Assembly (NCBI GenBank): GCA_016803235.1 | Contig: JADCLI010000018.1 | Location: 38,287-102,286 of the forward strand | DNA from: Pimelobacter simplex | GTDB lineage: Bacteria; Actinomycetota; Actinomycetes; Propionibacteriales; Nocardioidaceae | Reading direction: 5' to 3' | DNA: 64,000 nt | Shown: positions 1 to 8,675 of the stretch, one piece after another | How positions within the stretch are numbered: position 1 is the stretch's first letter | Layout of the letters: every line of letters starts with the position of its first letter | Made by a program: the position numbers and the translations under genes | The notes under the pieces: generated by a model | Database searches by the model: none | What the model was told of the DNA's origin: nothing | Seen by the model: the letters and a program-made list of their open reading frames with translations, nothing else

Positions 1-760
1 CGTCGCCGGCCCGGTGGGTACGACGCCGGGTCGCGCTCACCACCGCGACGACGGGTGCCAGCAGCAGCACCCGGGTCAGCTTGACCACGACCGCGAGGGC
101 GACCGCCGTCGCCCCGGCCGGGCCGGCGGCGGCGACGACCTGGCCGACCTCGTGCACGCTGGCGCCGGCCCAGATGCCGAGCTGGCGGTCGGAGAGGCCG
201 AGAGGCGCCTGCAGCAGGGGGATCGCGATCATTGCGAGGGTGCCGCACAGGGTGACCATGGTGATCGCGGCGGCGACGTCGTCCTCGTCGGCGTCGGCCG
301 TGCTCTCCATGCCGGCGATCGCCGAGGCGCCGCAGATCGAGAAGCCGGTCGCGATGAGCAGGCTTCGGGCCGGGCCGACCTGCATCCGCAGGCCGAGCCA
401 CCAGGTGAGGACCAGCGTGCTGACCAGGGTGAGCACGACCAGCGCGATGACGGGGACGCCGAGAGCACCGATCGCGGTCAGCGACAACGAGAACCCGAGC
501 AGCACGACGCCGACGCGGAGCAGCTTCCTGACCGCGATCCGCAGGCCCGGCTGGGCCACGATCGGGATCACGTCGAGGTTCGCGGCCACCGCACCGAGCA
601 GCACCGCCCAGGTCAGCACGCCCACGGAGGGGACGACGTGGTGCCCCGCGGCGGCGAGGCCCACGCCGGCACCCGTGAGCACGAGGCCCGGAAGCAGCAC
701 GGATCGCTGCGTGCGGTGGGCGCCCGGCGTCGTACGGACCGGAACGGTTCTCGTGGCCAT
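1..760 (-). CDS. YeiH/UPF0324 family putative sulfate exporter (partial, cut by left edge)
   Basis: Integral membrane protein of the YeiH (Cons_hypoth698) family, whose members are annotated as putative sulfate or small-anion exporters; the real substrate is not established. The visible product starts MATRTVPVRTTPGAHRTQRS and continues as alternating hydrophobic helices. It contains family-typical stretches such as VVLLGFSLSLTAIG, SICGASAIAGME and WAGASVHEVGQVVAAA. About 253 residues are present; family members are about 340, so the C-terminal third lies outside the window. The start codon is ATG at 758-760. It is divergent from a LysR gene 71 bp away, the usual arrangement for this transporter, so regulation by that LysR is likely. 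Confidence 0.85.
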   Translation of the reverse strand, partial: MATRTVPVRTTPGAHRTQRSVLLPGLVLTGAGVGLAAAGHHVVPSVGVLTWAVLLGAVAANLDVIPIVAQPGLRIAVRKLLRVGVVLLGFSLSLTAIGALGVPVIALVVLTLVSTLVLTWWLGLRMQVGPARSLLIATGFSICGASAIAGMESTADADEDDVAAAITMVTLCGTLAMIAIPLLQAPLGLSDRQLGIWAGASVHEVGQVVAAAGPAGATAVALAVVVKLTRVLLLAPVVAVVSATRRRTHRAGD

Positions 761-831
761 GTGCTCCACCCTCGTGGTGTGGGGCAGGCTTCGGTAGTGA
801 GCACCTCGGCATCACGTCATACGGAGAACGC

Positions 832-1806
832 ATGAGCACCCCCACCCGTCGCCCGGACCTCGACGACCTCGAGGTGCTCGCGCTCGTGGCGCGGACCGGC
901 AGCATCGGCCAGGCCGCCCAGGAGCTGCGGCTCTCGCAGCCGAGCGTGTCGCGGCGGATGCTCGCGCTCGAGCGCCGGCTCGGCGTCACGCTGCTGCACC
1001 GCACCAAGCAGGGCACGACGCTCACCCCGCACGGCATCCTCGTCGTCGACTGGGCGGGTGAGCTGCTCGGTGCCGCGGACCGGTTCGCCCGCTCGGTGGC
1101 GACCCTGCGGGCGGAGGGTGAGCTCGTCGTCCGCGCCGCGGTGTCGATGACGATCGCCGAGCACTACGCGCCGGCCTGGCTCGCCCGGCTGCACGCGGGT
1201 GCGCCCGACCTGCAGGTGTCGCTGAGCGTCGCCAACTCGACCGAGGTCGAGCGGCTGGTCCGCACGGGTGCCGCCGAGCTGGGCTTCGTGGAGGTCCCGA
1301 CCGCGCCGGAAGGGCTGCGCCACCAGCAGGTCGGCGCCGACCGGCTGGTGGTCGCAGTGGCGCCCGGCCACCCGTGGGCGGACCGTGCGGAGCGCGACGA
1401 GCCCGTTGGCGCCGCCGAGCTCGCGACCGGCGGCGTGCTCGTGCGGGAGGAGGGGTCCGGCACCCGGGTCACCCTCGAGGAGGCGTTGCGCCGTGAGGGT
1501 CACCACCTGGTGCCCGGCCTCGTGATGGCGTCCAACAACGGCCTCACCCACGCGGCGATCGCGGGCATGGGCCCGGTGGCGTTGTCGGAGCGCGCCCTCG
1601 AGGCCAACCTCAGGCTCGGCGAGCTGCGCGCCGTACCTCTCGACGGCGTCTTCCTGCTGCGACCGCTCACCGCGATCTGGCCGGCCGAGACCGCACTCTC
1701 GGACGCCGCCGCCCGCCTGCTCGCCGCTTCGGGGCCCACCGGCACCGCGCGGCCCGGCTACCCCGGCGACGGCGCCGCGGGACCCTCCAGCCGGCTACCG
1801 CGGTAG
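832..1806 (+). CDS. LysR family transcriptional regulator
   Basis: LysR-type DNA-binding regulator of 324 residues. The winged helix-turn-helix lies at about residues 8-68 (IGQAAQELRLSQPSVSRRML), followed by a periplasmic-binding-protein-like effector domain to about residue 300. The start ATG at 832 is preceded by GGAG with 5-nt spacing. It is transcribed away from the YeiH-type transporter gene, so that gene is the probable target. The roughly 20 C-terminal residues are low-complexity and outside the usual fold. The effector is unknown; sulfur compounds are a guess from family context only. Confidence 0.88.
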   Translation: MSTPTRRPDLDDLEVLALVARTGSIGQAAQELRLSQPSVSRRMLALERRLGVTLLHRTKQGTTLTPHGILVVDWAGELLGAADRFARSVATLRAEGELVVRAAVSMTIAEHYAPAWLARLHAGAPDLQVSLSVANSTEVERLVRTGAAELGFVEVPTAPEGLRHQQVGADRLVVAVAPGHPWADRAERDEPVGAAELATGGVLVREEGSGTRVTLEEALRREGHHLVPGLVMASNNGLTHAAIAGMGPVALSERALEANLRLGELRAVPLDGVFLLRPLTAIWPAETALSDAAARLLAASGPTGTARPGYPGDGAAGPSSRLPR

Positions 1807-1856
1807 ACCGACCTCGGCGAGCGCCAGCACCGAGAGATCCGGTTGCCGCAGGCTGG

Positions 1857-2708
1857 TCAGCTGATCAGCTCCACGTCGACCCGCCGGCTGGTCTGGACGG
1901 CGCCGAGCATGTTGGTCTGCACGAACACGGTGATGGTCTCGCCGGCTGCGACCTCGACCAGGAAGTCATGCCCGATGTGCTCGGGCGCGAGGATCGAGGG
2001 GCTGACCGTCCGGTTGGCGCGGCTGCCGGCGACCACCGGGTCGCCCGGCGACACCCCGCGGGTGGCGAAGGCGGTCAACGTGGTGGTCGCGAGCGGCAGC
2101 TGCACGTCGATGCCGTAGCGGACCCGGTAGATGCCGGCGCGCGTGAACGCCAGTCCGTTGCCACCCAGGAAGGCCGGCCCGGTGCCGAGCTTGGTGAAGG
2201 GCATGCCGCTGATGTCCTGCGGTGTGTTGATCACCAGGATCGGGATGGCGAGGGAGCCCGGCGCGCTGTGGTCGTAGTAGGTGTAGGCGCTGCCCTCGGT
2301 GCCGGCCGGTCCTGCGGGGCCGGCCGGACCCACCGGTCCTGCGGGGCCGACCGGGCCGGCCGGACCGATCGGACCCTGCGGCCCCGGTACGCCGGCGCCG
2401 CCCGGCTGCCCCGGCTGGCCGTTGGCCCCCGGAGCTCCGGGAGCCCCTGGGGCCCCGGCCGGCAGCTCGCCGGCGCGGAAGTCCTGCGCTCGCAGGCTGC
2501 CGTCGAGCACCTTGCCCGAGCCGACGGCGCCCTGGTCGATCTTCCCGCGGGTGACGGCGTGGTGCTGCAGGGCGGCGGTGTCGACCGAGTTCCGGTGCGC
2601 CACCACGGCCGCGTAGGAGCTGCCGGACACGGCGACGAGGAGGGCGAGGACGGCGAGCACGAGGGCGGCGGGACCGCTGCCCTTGAGGGGGATGCGCATC
2701 CCCCTCAA
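1857..2708 (-). CDS. Exported collagen-like repeat protein
   Basis: Protein of 283 residues with three parts. The N-terminus has a hydrophobic export or anchor segment (about residues 10-35, [21 protein letters not shown]) and a linker to about residue 83. The middle is a collagen-like tract of about 18 uninterrupted Gly-X-Y triplets (about residues 84-138), rich in GPA/GPV/GAP. The C-terminus is a beta-rich domain of about 140 residues resembling the globular heads of bacterial collagen-like proteins such as BclA or C1q/TNF-like folds. A trimeric surface or secreted protein is likely. Start is TTG at 2708 or ATG at 2699; both lie inside a 28-bp perfect palindrome. Ligand and role are unknown. 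Confidence 0.8.
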   Translation of the reverse strand: MRGMRIPLKGSGPAALVLAVLALLVAVSGSSYAAVVAHRNSVDTAALQHHAVTRGKIDQGAVGSGKVLDGSLRAQDFRAGELPAGAPGAPGAPGANGQPGQPGGAGVPGPQGPIGPAGPVGPAGPVGPAGPAGPAGTEGSAYTYYDHSAPGSLAIPILVINTPQDISGMPFTKLGTGPAFLGGNGLAFTRAGIYRVRYGIDVQLPLATTTLTAFATRGVSPGDPVVAGSRANRTVSPSILAPEHIGHDFLVEVAAGETITVFVQTNMLGAVQTSRRVDVELIS

Positions 2709-2709
2709 G
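2682..2709. repeat. 28-bp perfect palindrome over the start of the collagen-like gene
   Basis: Each arm reads CTTGAGGGGGATGC, joined without a loop. On the minus strand the palindrome contains the candidate TTG start, an AGGGGG run and the ATG of the collagen-like gene. It could act as a dyad operator or as an mRNA hairpin that hides the start region. Confidence 0.85.
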
Positions 2710-2778
2710 TTAGTGGTGATGGTTCGCCGAAGTCACCCGGTCCGCGGCAGGTTCACCCGCCGGGTCGCCCGGCGGAGG

Positions 2779-3681
2779 TCACCGGGCCAGCAGGCCCGCC
2801 ACCAGCTCGACCTGACGTGGGTCGTCGCTGGTCGGGATCAGCTGCACCTCGTCGGTGCCGATCGCCGCGAACCGGTCGAGCAGGACGCGCAGCTCGTCGA
2901 GCGTGCCTGCGAAGCCCGCGGTCGGTGCGAGCGCGTCGACGAGGGCCGGCGGCAGCCAGTTCATGTAGTGCCGCAGGTGCCGGTGGACCTGGGCCCGCGG
3001 GTCGGTCGAGATCTCCGCGAGCGCGAACCAGAACGACGTCGTCAGCCGCGGTGCCGGCCGCCCGCCCTCCGCCCACGCGGTCCGCGCGACGTCGAAGAGT
3101 GCCGCGGTCTCGTCGACGTCGGCGTTCAGCGTCATGCCGGCCAGGCCGTCGGCCCAACGCGCGGCGTGCCGGACGGTGCGGTGCCCGAGGGTGCCGACGA
3201 GCAGCTCGGGCCCTCCGGCCTGCGTCGGCCGGGGACCGACCGGACGGGTCGCGCCGGTCAGGTTCTCCCCGCTCCAGACCCGCCGCAGCACCCCGGCCCG
3301 CTCGGCCATCTCGGCCATGGTCCGGCTGCTCCAGTCGGCCGACACCGCGGCGTAGTCCTCCTCGCGCCCGCCCACGCCGAGGCCGACGCTCAGTCGACCG
3401 CCGCTGAGCTGGTCGCCGGTCGCCAGCGCCTTGGCGAGGAGCACCGGGTCGTGCAGCTGGGGTACGACCACCGTCGTACCGATCCGCACCCGGTGGGTCC
3501 ACGCCGCCACCGCGCCGAGCAGGGTGAGTGCGTCCGGGTTGTCGAAGGCGATCCGCTCGCCGAAGCACAGCGAGCTGTAGGGGCCGGCGTCGATCCGCTC
3601 GGACCAGTCGCGCAGCACGTCCGGCGCGATGTCCGGCTCCATCACGGGCAGGGTCATGCCGACGTCCATCGGGGAGCTCAC
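2779..3681 (-). CDS. LLM class (F420-dependent type) oxidoreductase
   Basis: Luciferase-like TIM-barrel oxidoreductase of 300 residues, the usual length. Actinobacterial members generally use coenzyme F420 or FMN. Typical stretches are HRVRIGTTVVVPQLHDPVL, DQLSGGRLSVGLGVGGREEDY and the terminal region with AIGTDEVQLIPTSDDP. The substrate is not identifiable. It follows the TetR gene by 5 bp on the same strand, so the two are probably co-transcribed and face the acyl-CoA dehydrogenase gene. Confidence 0.85.
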   Translation of the reverse strand: MSSPMDVGMTLPVMEPDIAPDVLRDWSERIDAGPYSSLCFGERIAFDNPDALTLLGAVAAWTHRVRIGTTVVVPQLHDPVLLAKALATGDQLSGGRLSVGLGVGGREEDYAAVSADWSSRTMAEMAERAGVLRRVWSGENLTGATRPVGPRPTQAGGPELLVGTLGHRTVRHAARWADGLAGMTLNADVDETAALFDVARTAWAEGGRPAPRLTTSFWFALAEISTDPRAQVHRHLRHYMNWLPPALVDALAPTAGFAGTLDELRVLLDRFAAIGTDEVQLIPTSDDPRQVELVAGLLAR

Positions 3682-3686
3682 GGGGC

Positions 3687-4280
3687 TCAGCCTCGCGCCC
3701 GCAGGCCGGTCGCGACCAGGTCGACCAGCGCCTGGTAGGCCTGGGCGTCGTCGAGCCCGGTCGCCGTGCCGATCCGGCCGTCGCCGATCGCGTCCATCAC
3801 CTCCGCGACCGCGGCGCCGACGAAGGTGGCGTTGACCTGGCGCAGGGTGCCGGCCTCGACGCCCTCGGTCACCAGTGCCTGGACGCGTGCCGCGGCCTGC
3901 GCGGTGTTGGCGCGGTAGACCTCGGCGCCGGGTGGGAAGCCGGCGAGGTCGGCGTAGAACCGTGGCGAGGCGGGGGCGAGCTCGTCCGCAACCGCGGTGA
4001 GGTACGTCGACAGCCGCTCCGCCGGGTCGTGGGTGGCCGCGACGCGCTCCTCGATCCGCTCGGCGGCGCGCCGGAAGAAGTGCCGCACGGTCGCGGTGAT
4101 CACCTGCTCCTTGCTGGGCGCGACGAGGTAGAGCGTGCTGCGCGAGCAGGACAGCCGCTGGGCCAGCTCGCCGATCCCGAACCCGGCGAAGCCCTCGGCG
4201 AGGAACAGGTCGACCAGCTCGTCGAGCAGCGCGTCACGGCGCTGGCGGGTGCGCGCCGGAAGGGTTCGCTGCTGCTGCAC
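3687..4280 (-). CDS. TetR/AcrR family transcriptional regulator
   Basis: TetR repressor of 197 residues. The N-terminal helix-turn-helix is at about residues 15-60 (ALLDELVDLFLAEGFAGFGIGELAQRLSCSRSTLYLVAPSKEQ in outline), followed by an all-helical ligand domain. It sits upstream of the LLM oxidoreductase gene and is divergent from the acyl-CoA dehydrogenase gene. An imperfect palindrome at 4317-4340 between them is its probable operator. The ligand is unknown; an acyl-CoA is plausible from context. Confidence 0.87.
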   Translation of the reverse strand: MQQQRTLPARTRQRRDALLDELVDLFLAEGFAGFGIGELAQRLSCSRSTLYLVAPSKEQVITATVRHFFRRAAERIEERVAATHDPAERLSTYLTAVADELAPASPRFYADLAGFPPGAEVYRANTAQAAARVQALVTEGVEAGTLRQVNATFVGAAVAEVMDAIGDGRIGTATGLDDAQAYQALVDLVATGLRARG

Positions 4281-4316
4281 GGTCGCAGGTTAGCAACGAA
4301 GGGGGTACCGTAGTCC

Positions 4317-4340
4317 GTACCAGAATCACGATTTCAGTAC
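4317..4340. promoter_or_regulatory. Candidate TetR operator
   Basis: Imperfect dyad with GTAC at both ends (GTACCAGAATC facing GATTTCAGTAC, 8 of 11 positions matched). It lies between the divergent TetR and acyl-CoA dehydrogenase genes and ends 17 bp before the dehydrogenase ATG, where a bound repressor would block transcription. Inferred from symmetry and position only. Confidence 0.5.
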
Positions 4341-4357
4341 TGATCACGGAGGAACCG

Positions 4358-5539
4358 ATGCCCGCACGTCGCCTGATGGCGTCCGAGGAGTACGCCGACC
4401 TGCTCCGCCTGGCCCGCCAGCTCGCCACCGACGAGCTGCTGCCGCGCGCCGCGGAGGCCGAGGCGACGGGCACCTTCCCGCGCGAGGTGTTCCGGCTGCT
4501 CGGGCAGGCCGGCTTCCTCGGCCTGCCGTACCCGGAGGAGGTCGGGGGCGGCGGGCTGCCCTACGAGGTCTACCTGCAGGTGCTCGAGGAGATCGGCTCG
4601 GTCTGGTCCAGCGTCGGCGTCGGCGTCTCGGTCCACGCGCTCAGTTGCTTCGGCCTGGCCACGGCCGGTAACGACGAGCAGCGGCGGGCCTGGCTGCCCG
4701 AGATGCTCGGCGGCGACCTGCTCGGCGCCTACTGCCTCTCCGAGGCGCACGCCGGCTCCGACCCGGCCGCGATGCGCACCCGGGCCCGCCTCGACGGCGA
4801 CGCCTACGTCATCAACGGCGCCAAGGCGTGGGTGACCCACGGCGGCAAGGCCGACTTCTACAAGGTCATGGCCCGCACCGGCGACGGCCGCGGTGACATC
4901 TCCTGCTTCCTCGTGCGCGCCGACACCCCCGGCCTGTCGGCCGACGCCCCCGAGGACAAGATGGGCCTGATGGGCTCGACCACCGCGACGGTGCGCTTCG
5001 AGGACGTCCGGGTGCCGGTCGAGCAGCGCCTCGGCGACGAGGGCCAGGGGCTCAGGATCGCCCTCGCCGGCCTCGACGCCGGCCGTCTCGGCATCGCCGC
5101 CGTCGCCACCGGCCTCGCCCAGGGGGCCCTCGACCGCGCCGTCGCCTACGCCCAGCAGCGCGAGGCCTTCGGCCAGCGGATCATCGACCACCAGGGGCTG
5201 GCCTTCGTGCTCGCCGACATGGAGGCCGCCGTCCAGTCGGCCCGCGCCACGGTGCTGCACGCGGCACGGCTCAAGGACCTCGGCCTGCCCTTCTCCCGCG
5301 AGGCGTCGATCGCCAAGCTGGTCGCCACCGACGCCGCCATGAAGGTCACGACCGACGCCGTCCAGGTGCTCGGCGGCGCCGGCTACACCAAGGACTTCCC
5401 GGTCGAGCGCTACATGCGCGAGGCCAAGGTGATGCAGATCTTCGAGGGCACCAACCAGATCCAGCGGATGGTCATCGGCCGTTCACTCGACCGCGAGGCC
5501 GGCGCGGGCGCGATCGTCTCCGTCGGCTCCATCAGCTGA
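4358..5539 (+). CDS. Acyl-CoA dehydrogenase
   Basis: FAD-dependent acyl-CoA dehydrogenase of 393 residues, catalysing alpha,beta-desaturation of acyl-CoA esters in the cytoplasm. Family signatures are clear: AYCLSEAHAGSDPAA and YVINGAKAWVTHGG in the middle domain, QVLGGAGYTKDFPVERYMREAKVMQIFEGTNQIQ at the C-terminus (the E of FEGT is the usual catalytic-base position), and the terminal RMVIGRSL. The start ATG has a GGAGG ribosome binding site 5 bp upstream. It is divergent from TetR. Its 3' end overlaps the convergent S51-like gene by 8 bp. Chain-length preference cannot be read from the sequence. Confidence 0.9.
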   Translation: MPARRLMASEEYADLLRLARQLATDELLPRAAEAEATGTFPREVFRLLGQAGFLGLPYPEEVGGGGLPYEVYLQVLEEIGSVWSSVGVGVSVHALSCFGLATAGNDEQRRAWLPEMLGGDLLGAYCLSEAHAGSDPAAMRTRARLDGDAYVINGAKAWVTHGGKADFYKVMARTGDGRGDISCFLVRADTPGLSADAPEDKMGLMGSTTATVRFEDVRVPVEQRLGDEGQGLRIALAGLDAGRLGIAAVATGLAQGALDRAVAYAQQREAFGQRIIDHQGLAFVLADMEAAVQSARATVLHAARLKDLGLPFSREASIAKLVATDAAMKVTTDAVQVLGGAGYTKDFPVERYMREAKVMQIFEGTNQIQRMVIGRSLDREAGAGAIVSVGSIS

Positions 5540-6191
5540 CGAGCACCCCGCCCTCGGCGGGCCGCACCTGCAGCGCCGACCCGGCGCCCACGACCTCGAC
5601 CACCCCGTCCCGTACGACGACCGCGGTGTGCTCGTCGATCGCCCGGGCCTGCGCGACCAGCCCGGCCCGGACCGCCGCGACCGCGCGGGGCAGGGTGCCC
5701 CACTGGGCGGCGTGGACGTCCACCGCGAAGTCCACCCGGCCCAGTCCGGCGACGACGGCCAGCTCGTCGAGGTCCTCGCCGGCGTCCTCCGGGGCGACCG
5801 GACGGCCGTCGTGCTGCCAGCCCCCGACGATCGCGCGCTCGGCGGCGATCGCCGCGCCGGCCGAGAAGCCGGCGTAGGGGAGGGCCGCCAGCGCGTCGCG
5901 CGCCGGCACCACGAGCTCGGCGTACAGCGGGGTGAGGCCGCCGGCGACGAACACCCCGGCCGCGCCGGACAGGTCGTCGCCGGTCAGGGGCCGTCCCTCG
6001 GACAGGACGACGGCCCGCACCGCTGCGGCGTCACCGAGCACGCCGCGCCAGCGGTCCAGGTCGACCCCGTCGCCTTCGTCGACGACGACGCAGGCCGCCT
6101 CGCCGCCCGCGAGCTCCGCCACGAACGGCGCGAGGAGTGCCCGCACCTGCGCCTCGTCCCGCCCACCACCGACCAGCACGCTCAGGCTCAT
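5532..6191 (-). CDS. Peptidase S51 / cyanophycinase-like protein (type 1 glutamine amidotransferase-like fold)
   Basis: Protein of 219 residues. It carries the S51 nucleophile elbow YAGFSAGAAI at about residues 107-116, preceded by GVFVAGGLTPLYAELV, which matches the substrate-loop region of alpha-aspartyl dipeptidase/cyanophycinase relatives. A later His (DVHAAQWG) is a candidate second catalytic residue. It probably hydrolyses a small peptide or isopeptide in the cytoplasm; the substrate is unknown. It lies back-to-back with the GntR gene, 32 bp away. Confidence 0.7.
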   Translation of the reverse strand: MSLSVLVGGGRDEAQVRALLAPFVAELAGGEAACVVVDEGDGVDLDRWRGVLGDAAAVRAVVLSEGRPLTGDDLSGAAGVFVAGGLTPLYAELVVPARDALAALPYAGFSAGAAIAAERAIVGGWQHDGRPVAPEDAGEDLDELAVVAGLGRVDFAVDVHAAQWGTLPRAVAAVRAGLVAQARAIDEHTAVVVRDGVVEVVGAGSALQVRPAEGGVLVS

Positions 6192-6223
6192 GCGCCCAGC
6201 ATGCCCTGCCCTAGGGTGGCGCC

Positions 6224-6943
6224 GTGAGTGGAACGGACCTGCCCGAGCCGGTCGAGCGACGGCTGCAGCGGCTCTGGGCCGACGCCGCCGAGCGGGGCGG
6301 GCCGATGCCGGGCGAGACGGTCCTCGCCTCGGAGCTGGAGGTCAGCCGGCCGGCCGTGCGCGAGGCCCTGGTCCGGCTCGAGGAGCGCGGCTTCATCCAC
6401 CGTCGCAAGGGCGCCGACACCACGGTCAACAGCTCGCTGCTCGGCATCCCGGCCCGCTTCGAGCAGCGCCTCGACAGCGCCGAGCTGATCGCCGCGATGG
6501 GCCGCACGCCGTCGGTCGAGGTCGTGTCCGCCGAGGTCGGCGAGGTGAGCCTCGACGAGGCCGACGCGTACGACGTCTCACCGCGCCGGACCGTGCTGCG
6601 CACCACCAAGGTCTGGTCCGCCGACGGGGAGCCGGTGCTGGTGGCGCGCGACGTCGTACCGATCCTGACCGGTGCGGACCCGGCCGCGCTGGATCCCGCG
6701 ACCCCGATGCCCGCCCTGGCCCGGGAGCTCGCCGGCGAGCAGGTCGGCTGGGAGCTGGTGTGGCCCGGTGCCGACGGCCTGTCGGCCGAGGACGCCGGGC
6801 TGACCGGCCGCCCCGAGGGTGAGGCGGCGATGACCCTCGAGGCGACCGGGATCGGTCGCACCGGCACGGTCTGCTACTGGACCCGTGAGGTGCACGTGCG
6901 TGGCGCGTTCCGCTACGCGATGGTGCGTCGCGCCGACTGGTAG
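6224..6943 (+). CDS. GntR family transcriptional regulator (HutC/UTRA type)
   Basis: Regulator of 239 residues. The winged HTH is at about residues 5-75 (GETVLASELEVSRPAVREALVRLEERGFI), followed by a UTRA-like effector domain (VSPRRTVLRTTKVWSADGEPVLVARDVVP). GTG at 6224 is chosen because it begins the conserved N-terminus and lies 32 bp from the divergent gene. It is convergent with the amidohydrolase/OsmC operon, whose promoter region carries two GntR-type dyads at 8676-8709. Control of that operon is plausible but unproven. Confidence 0.82.
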   Translation: MSGTDLPEPVERRLQRLWADAAERGGPMPGETVLASELEVSRPAVREALVRLEERGFIHRRKGADTTVNSSLLGIPARFEQRLDSAELIAAMGRTPSVEVVSAEVGEVSLDEADAYDVSPRRTVLRTTKVWSADGEPVLVARDVVPILTGADPAALDPATPMPALARELAGEQVGWELVWPGADGLSAEDAGLTGRPEGEAAMTLEATGIGRTGTVCYWTREVHVRGAFRYAMVRRADW

Positions 6944-6949
6944 CCGCGC

Positions 6950-8188
6950 TCAGCGGTGAAGACGGGTCGTGGTCTCCGACTCCGCGACCACGCGCCCCTC
7001 GCGGATCACCCAGCGTGGCCGGGCGTGCTCGGTCAGCACATCGCGCAGCCGTCCGTCGGCGTGCACGCACAGGTTGGCCGGTTTGCCCTCGGCGATCGAA
7101 TGGTCCGCGACGCCGAGCACCTCGGCCGCCCGCGTCGTGACCAGGTCCAGCAGCAGCCGCTGGTCCGCGGCGGTGAGGAAGCGCAGTGCGTGCGCGGCGA
7201 GGAAGGCGACCTCCAGCATGCTGTGCCGGCCGAACGGGTAGTACGCGTCCTCGATGTCGTCCTGCCCCAGGGCGACCGGGATGCCGTCCTCGAGGAACTC
7301 CCGCACCGGCAGGTGGAGCGGCCCGGTGTGCGGGTCGGACACGAAGCCCAGCCCGGCCGCGTGCGCGAGGTCCATCAGCCGCTGCAGCGTCGGCTGCGGG
7401 TACGTCGCCAGGGCGCGCGCGTGGCACGCGACCCCGCGCCCGCGCAGGTCGTGCTCGATCATCGACTCGGCGAGCAGCTGCGTGGTCCGGAGCGAGGGGT
7501 CGCCGGCGTCGTCGACGAGCATCGCCACCCGCTTGCCCTGCGCCGCGGCCAGCCGGCAGGCCCACTCGACGTGTGCCCTGGCGTCGGTGTCGGTCATCTC
7601 GATCCAGGGGATCCCGCCGACCACGTCGGCGCCCATCCGCAGCGCCTCCTCGCACAGCGCGGCCGCGCCCGGGTCGCGCAGCAATCCGTCCTGCGGGAAG
7701 GCCACCACCTGGACGTCGAGCAGGTCGCGGTACTCCTCGCGCACGGCCAGCACCGCCTCCATCCCCACCAGCCGCGCCGTGGCGTCGACGTCGACGAACG
7801 CCTGGACGTGCAGCACCCCGTGCGTGACGGCGGCGTCCAGGGCGCGCCGGATGTTGGGCTCGAGCCAGGCGCGGTCGTACTGCCGCTTCACCCGGCTCGC
7901 CTCGCGCACGATCGAGCGCAGCGCGGCGCCCATGCTCCCGGACGTGTAGGCCGCCAGTGCGCCGTCGCCCGCCCGGTCGAGCGTGTGCACCTTCTCCAGG
8001 TGCATGTGCCCGTTGACGAAGGACTCGGTCACCAGCCCGCCGCCGGCGTCGAGGGTGCGGCCGGCCGTCGCGCCGGCCGGCGCCTCGGGGCCGACGTGGG
8101 CGTAGTGGCCGTCGCGGATCCCCAGCGTGACGGGCGATCCGTCGGCCCGGCGGCCGTTCGTGACGAGCAGGTCGTACGGCGCGTTCAT
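6950..8188 (-). CDS. Amidohydrolase, cytosine deaminase (CodA)-like, with substituted metal site
   Basis: Amidohydrolase of 412 residues related to cytosine deaminase and N-isopropylammelide-type hydrolases. Matches to CodA include NGHMHLEK (the H-x-H metal motif), QDGLLRDPGAAALCEEALRM with GADVVGGIPWIE, ACHARALATY and GQDDIEDAYYPFGRHSMLEV (metal-binding Asp). The CodA HCDE block, which provides a metal-ligand His and the catalytic Glu, aligns with LVDD here. Chemistry may therefore differ, or the site may be degenerate. ATG at 8188 overlaps the OsmC gene by 4 bp, indicating translational coupling. The substrate is unknown. Confidence 0.75.
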   Translation of the reverse strand: MNAPYDLLVTNGRRADGSPVTLGIRDGHYAHVGPEAPAGATAGRTLDAGGGLVTESFVNGHMHLEKVHTLDRAGDGALAAYTSGSMGAALRSIVREASRVKRQYDRAWLEPNIRRALDAAVTHGVLHVQAFVDVDATARLVGMEAVLAVREEYRDLLDVQVVAFPQDGLLRDPGAAALCEEALRMGADVVGGIPWIEMTDTDARAHVEWACRLAAAQGKRVAMLVDDAGDPSLRTTQLLAESMIEHDLRGRGVACHARALATYPQPTLQRLMDLAHAAGLGFVSDPHTGPLHLPVREFLEDGIPVALGQDDIEDAYYPFGRHSMLEVAFLAAHALRFLTAADQRLLLDLVTTRAAEVLGVADHSIAEGKPANLCVHADGRLRDVLTEHARPRWVIREGRVVAESETTTRLHR

Positions 8189-8652
8189 GCCGCCACCTCG
8201 AAGGAGATCGACTCCTGCAGCGTCAGCGCGCGGCGCAGGGTGTTGCCGACCGGGCAGGTCTCGATGCCGTGCCGCAGGGCATCCTGCTGCGCGGCGGTGA
8301 GGTCGCCGTGCACGGTGACCTCCGCGATGATCCGCGAGATCCGCAGCTCCCGCTCGCCGGGGTCGAGCGGGCCCGAGGTCGGCCGGTTGATCCGCAGCGA
8401 GAGCCGGATCTCGGCCCGGTCGTAGTCGAAGCCCTGCTGCCGCGCGACCCCGCGCAGGGTGCCGGCCATGCAGCCGCCGAGAGCCGAGAGCACGAGGCCG
8501 AAGGGGTTGGGCGCCGTACCGCCGCCCTCGAACTCGCGCGGCTCGTCGATGACGACGGTGTGCTCGCCGCCGACGACGGCGAGCGAGGCGAAGTCGGTCA
8601 GGCTGTGCACGACGACGTCGCGGTTGGCCGACGCATGGGTCGATGCGGTCAC
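8185..8652 (-). CDS. OsmC family protein
   Basis: OsmC/Ohr-superfamily protein of 155 residues, a family of thiol-dependent peroxidases and related proteins. Both characteristic Cys are present, in GGCMAGTLRG and ETCPVGNTL. It is the first gene of a two-gene operon with the CodA-like amidohydrolase. A GntR-type operator pair lies 24-57 bp upstream. Pairing OsmC with an amidohydrolase suggests defence against, or processing of, a reactive catabolic product, but this is inference. Confidence 0.83.
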   Translation of the reverse strand: MTASTHASANRDVVVHSLTDFASLAVVGGEHTVVIDEPREFEGGGTAPNPFGLVLSALGGCMAGTLRGVARQQGFDYDRAEIRLSLRINRPTSGPLDPGERELRISRIIAEVTVHGDLTAAQQDALRHGIETCPVGNTLRRALTLQESISFEVAA

Positions 8653-8675
8653 GGGGTCCTCCCGGGCTCGATGAT

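Noticed and set aside
1968-3407. Long open frame on the plus strand opposite the collagen-like and LLM genes
   Set aside because: Arg/Gly/Ala-rich antisense frame typical of very high GC DNA; the minus-strand genes have recognisable domains.
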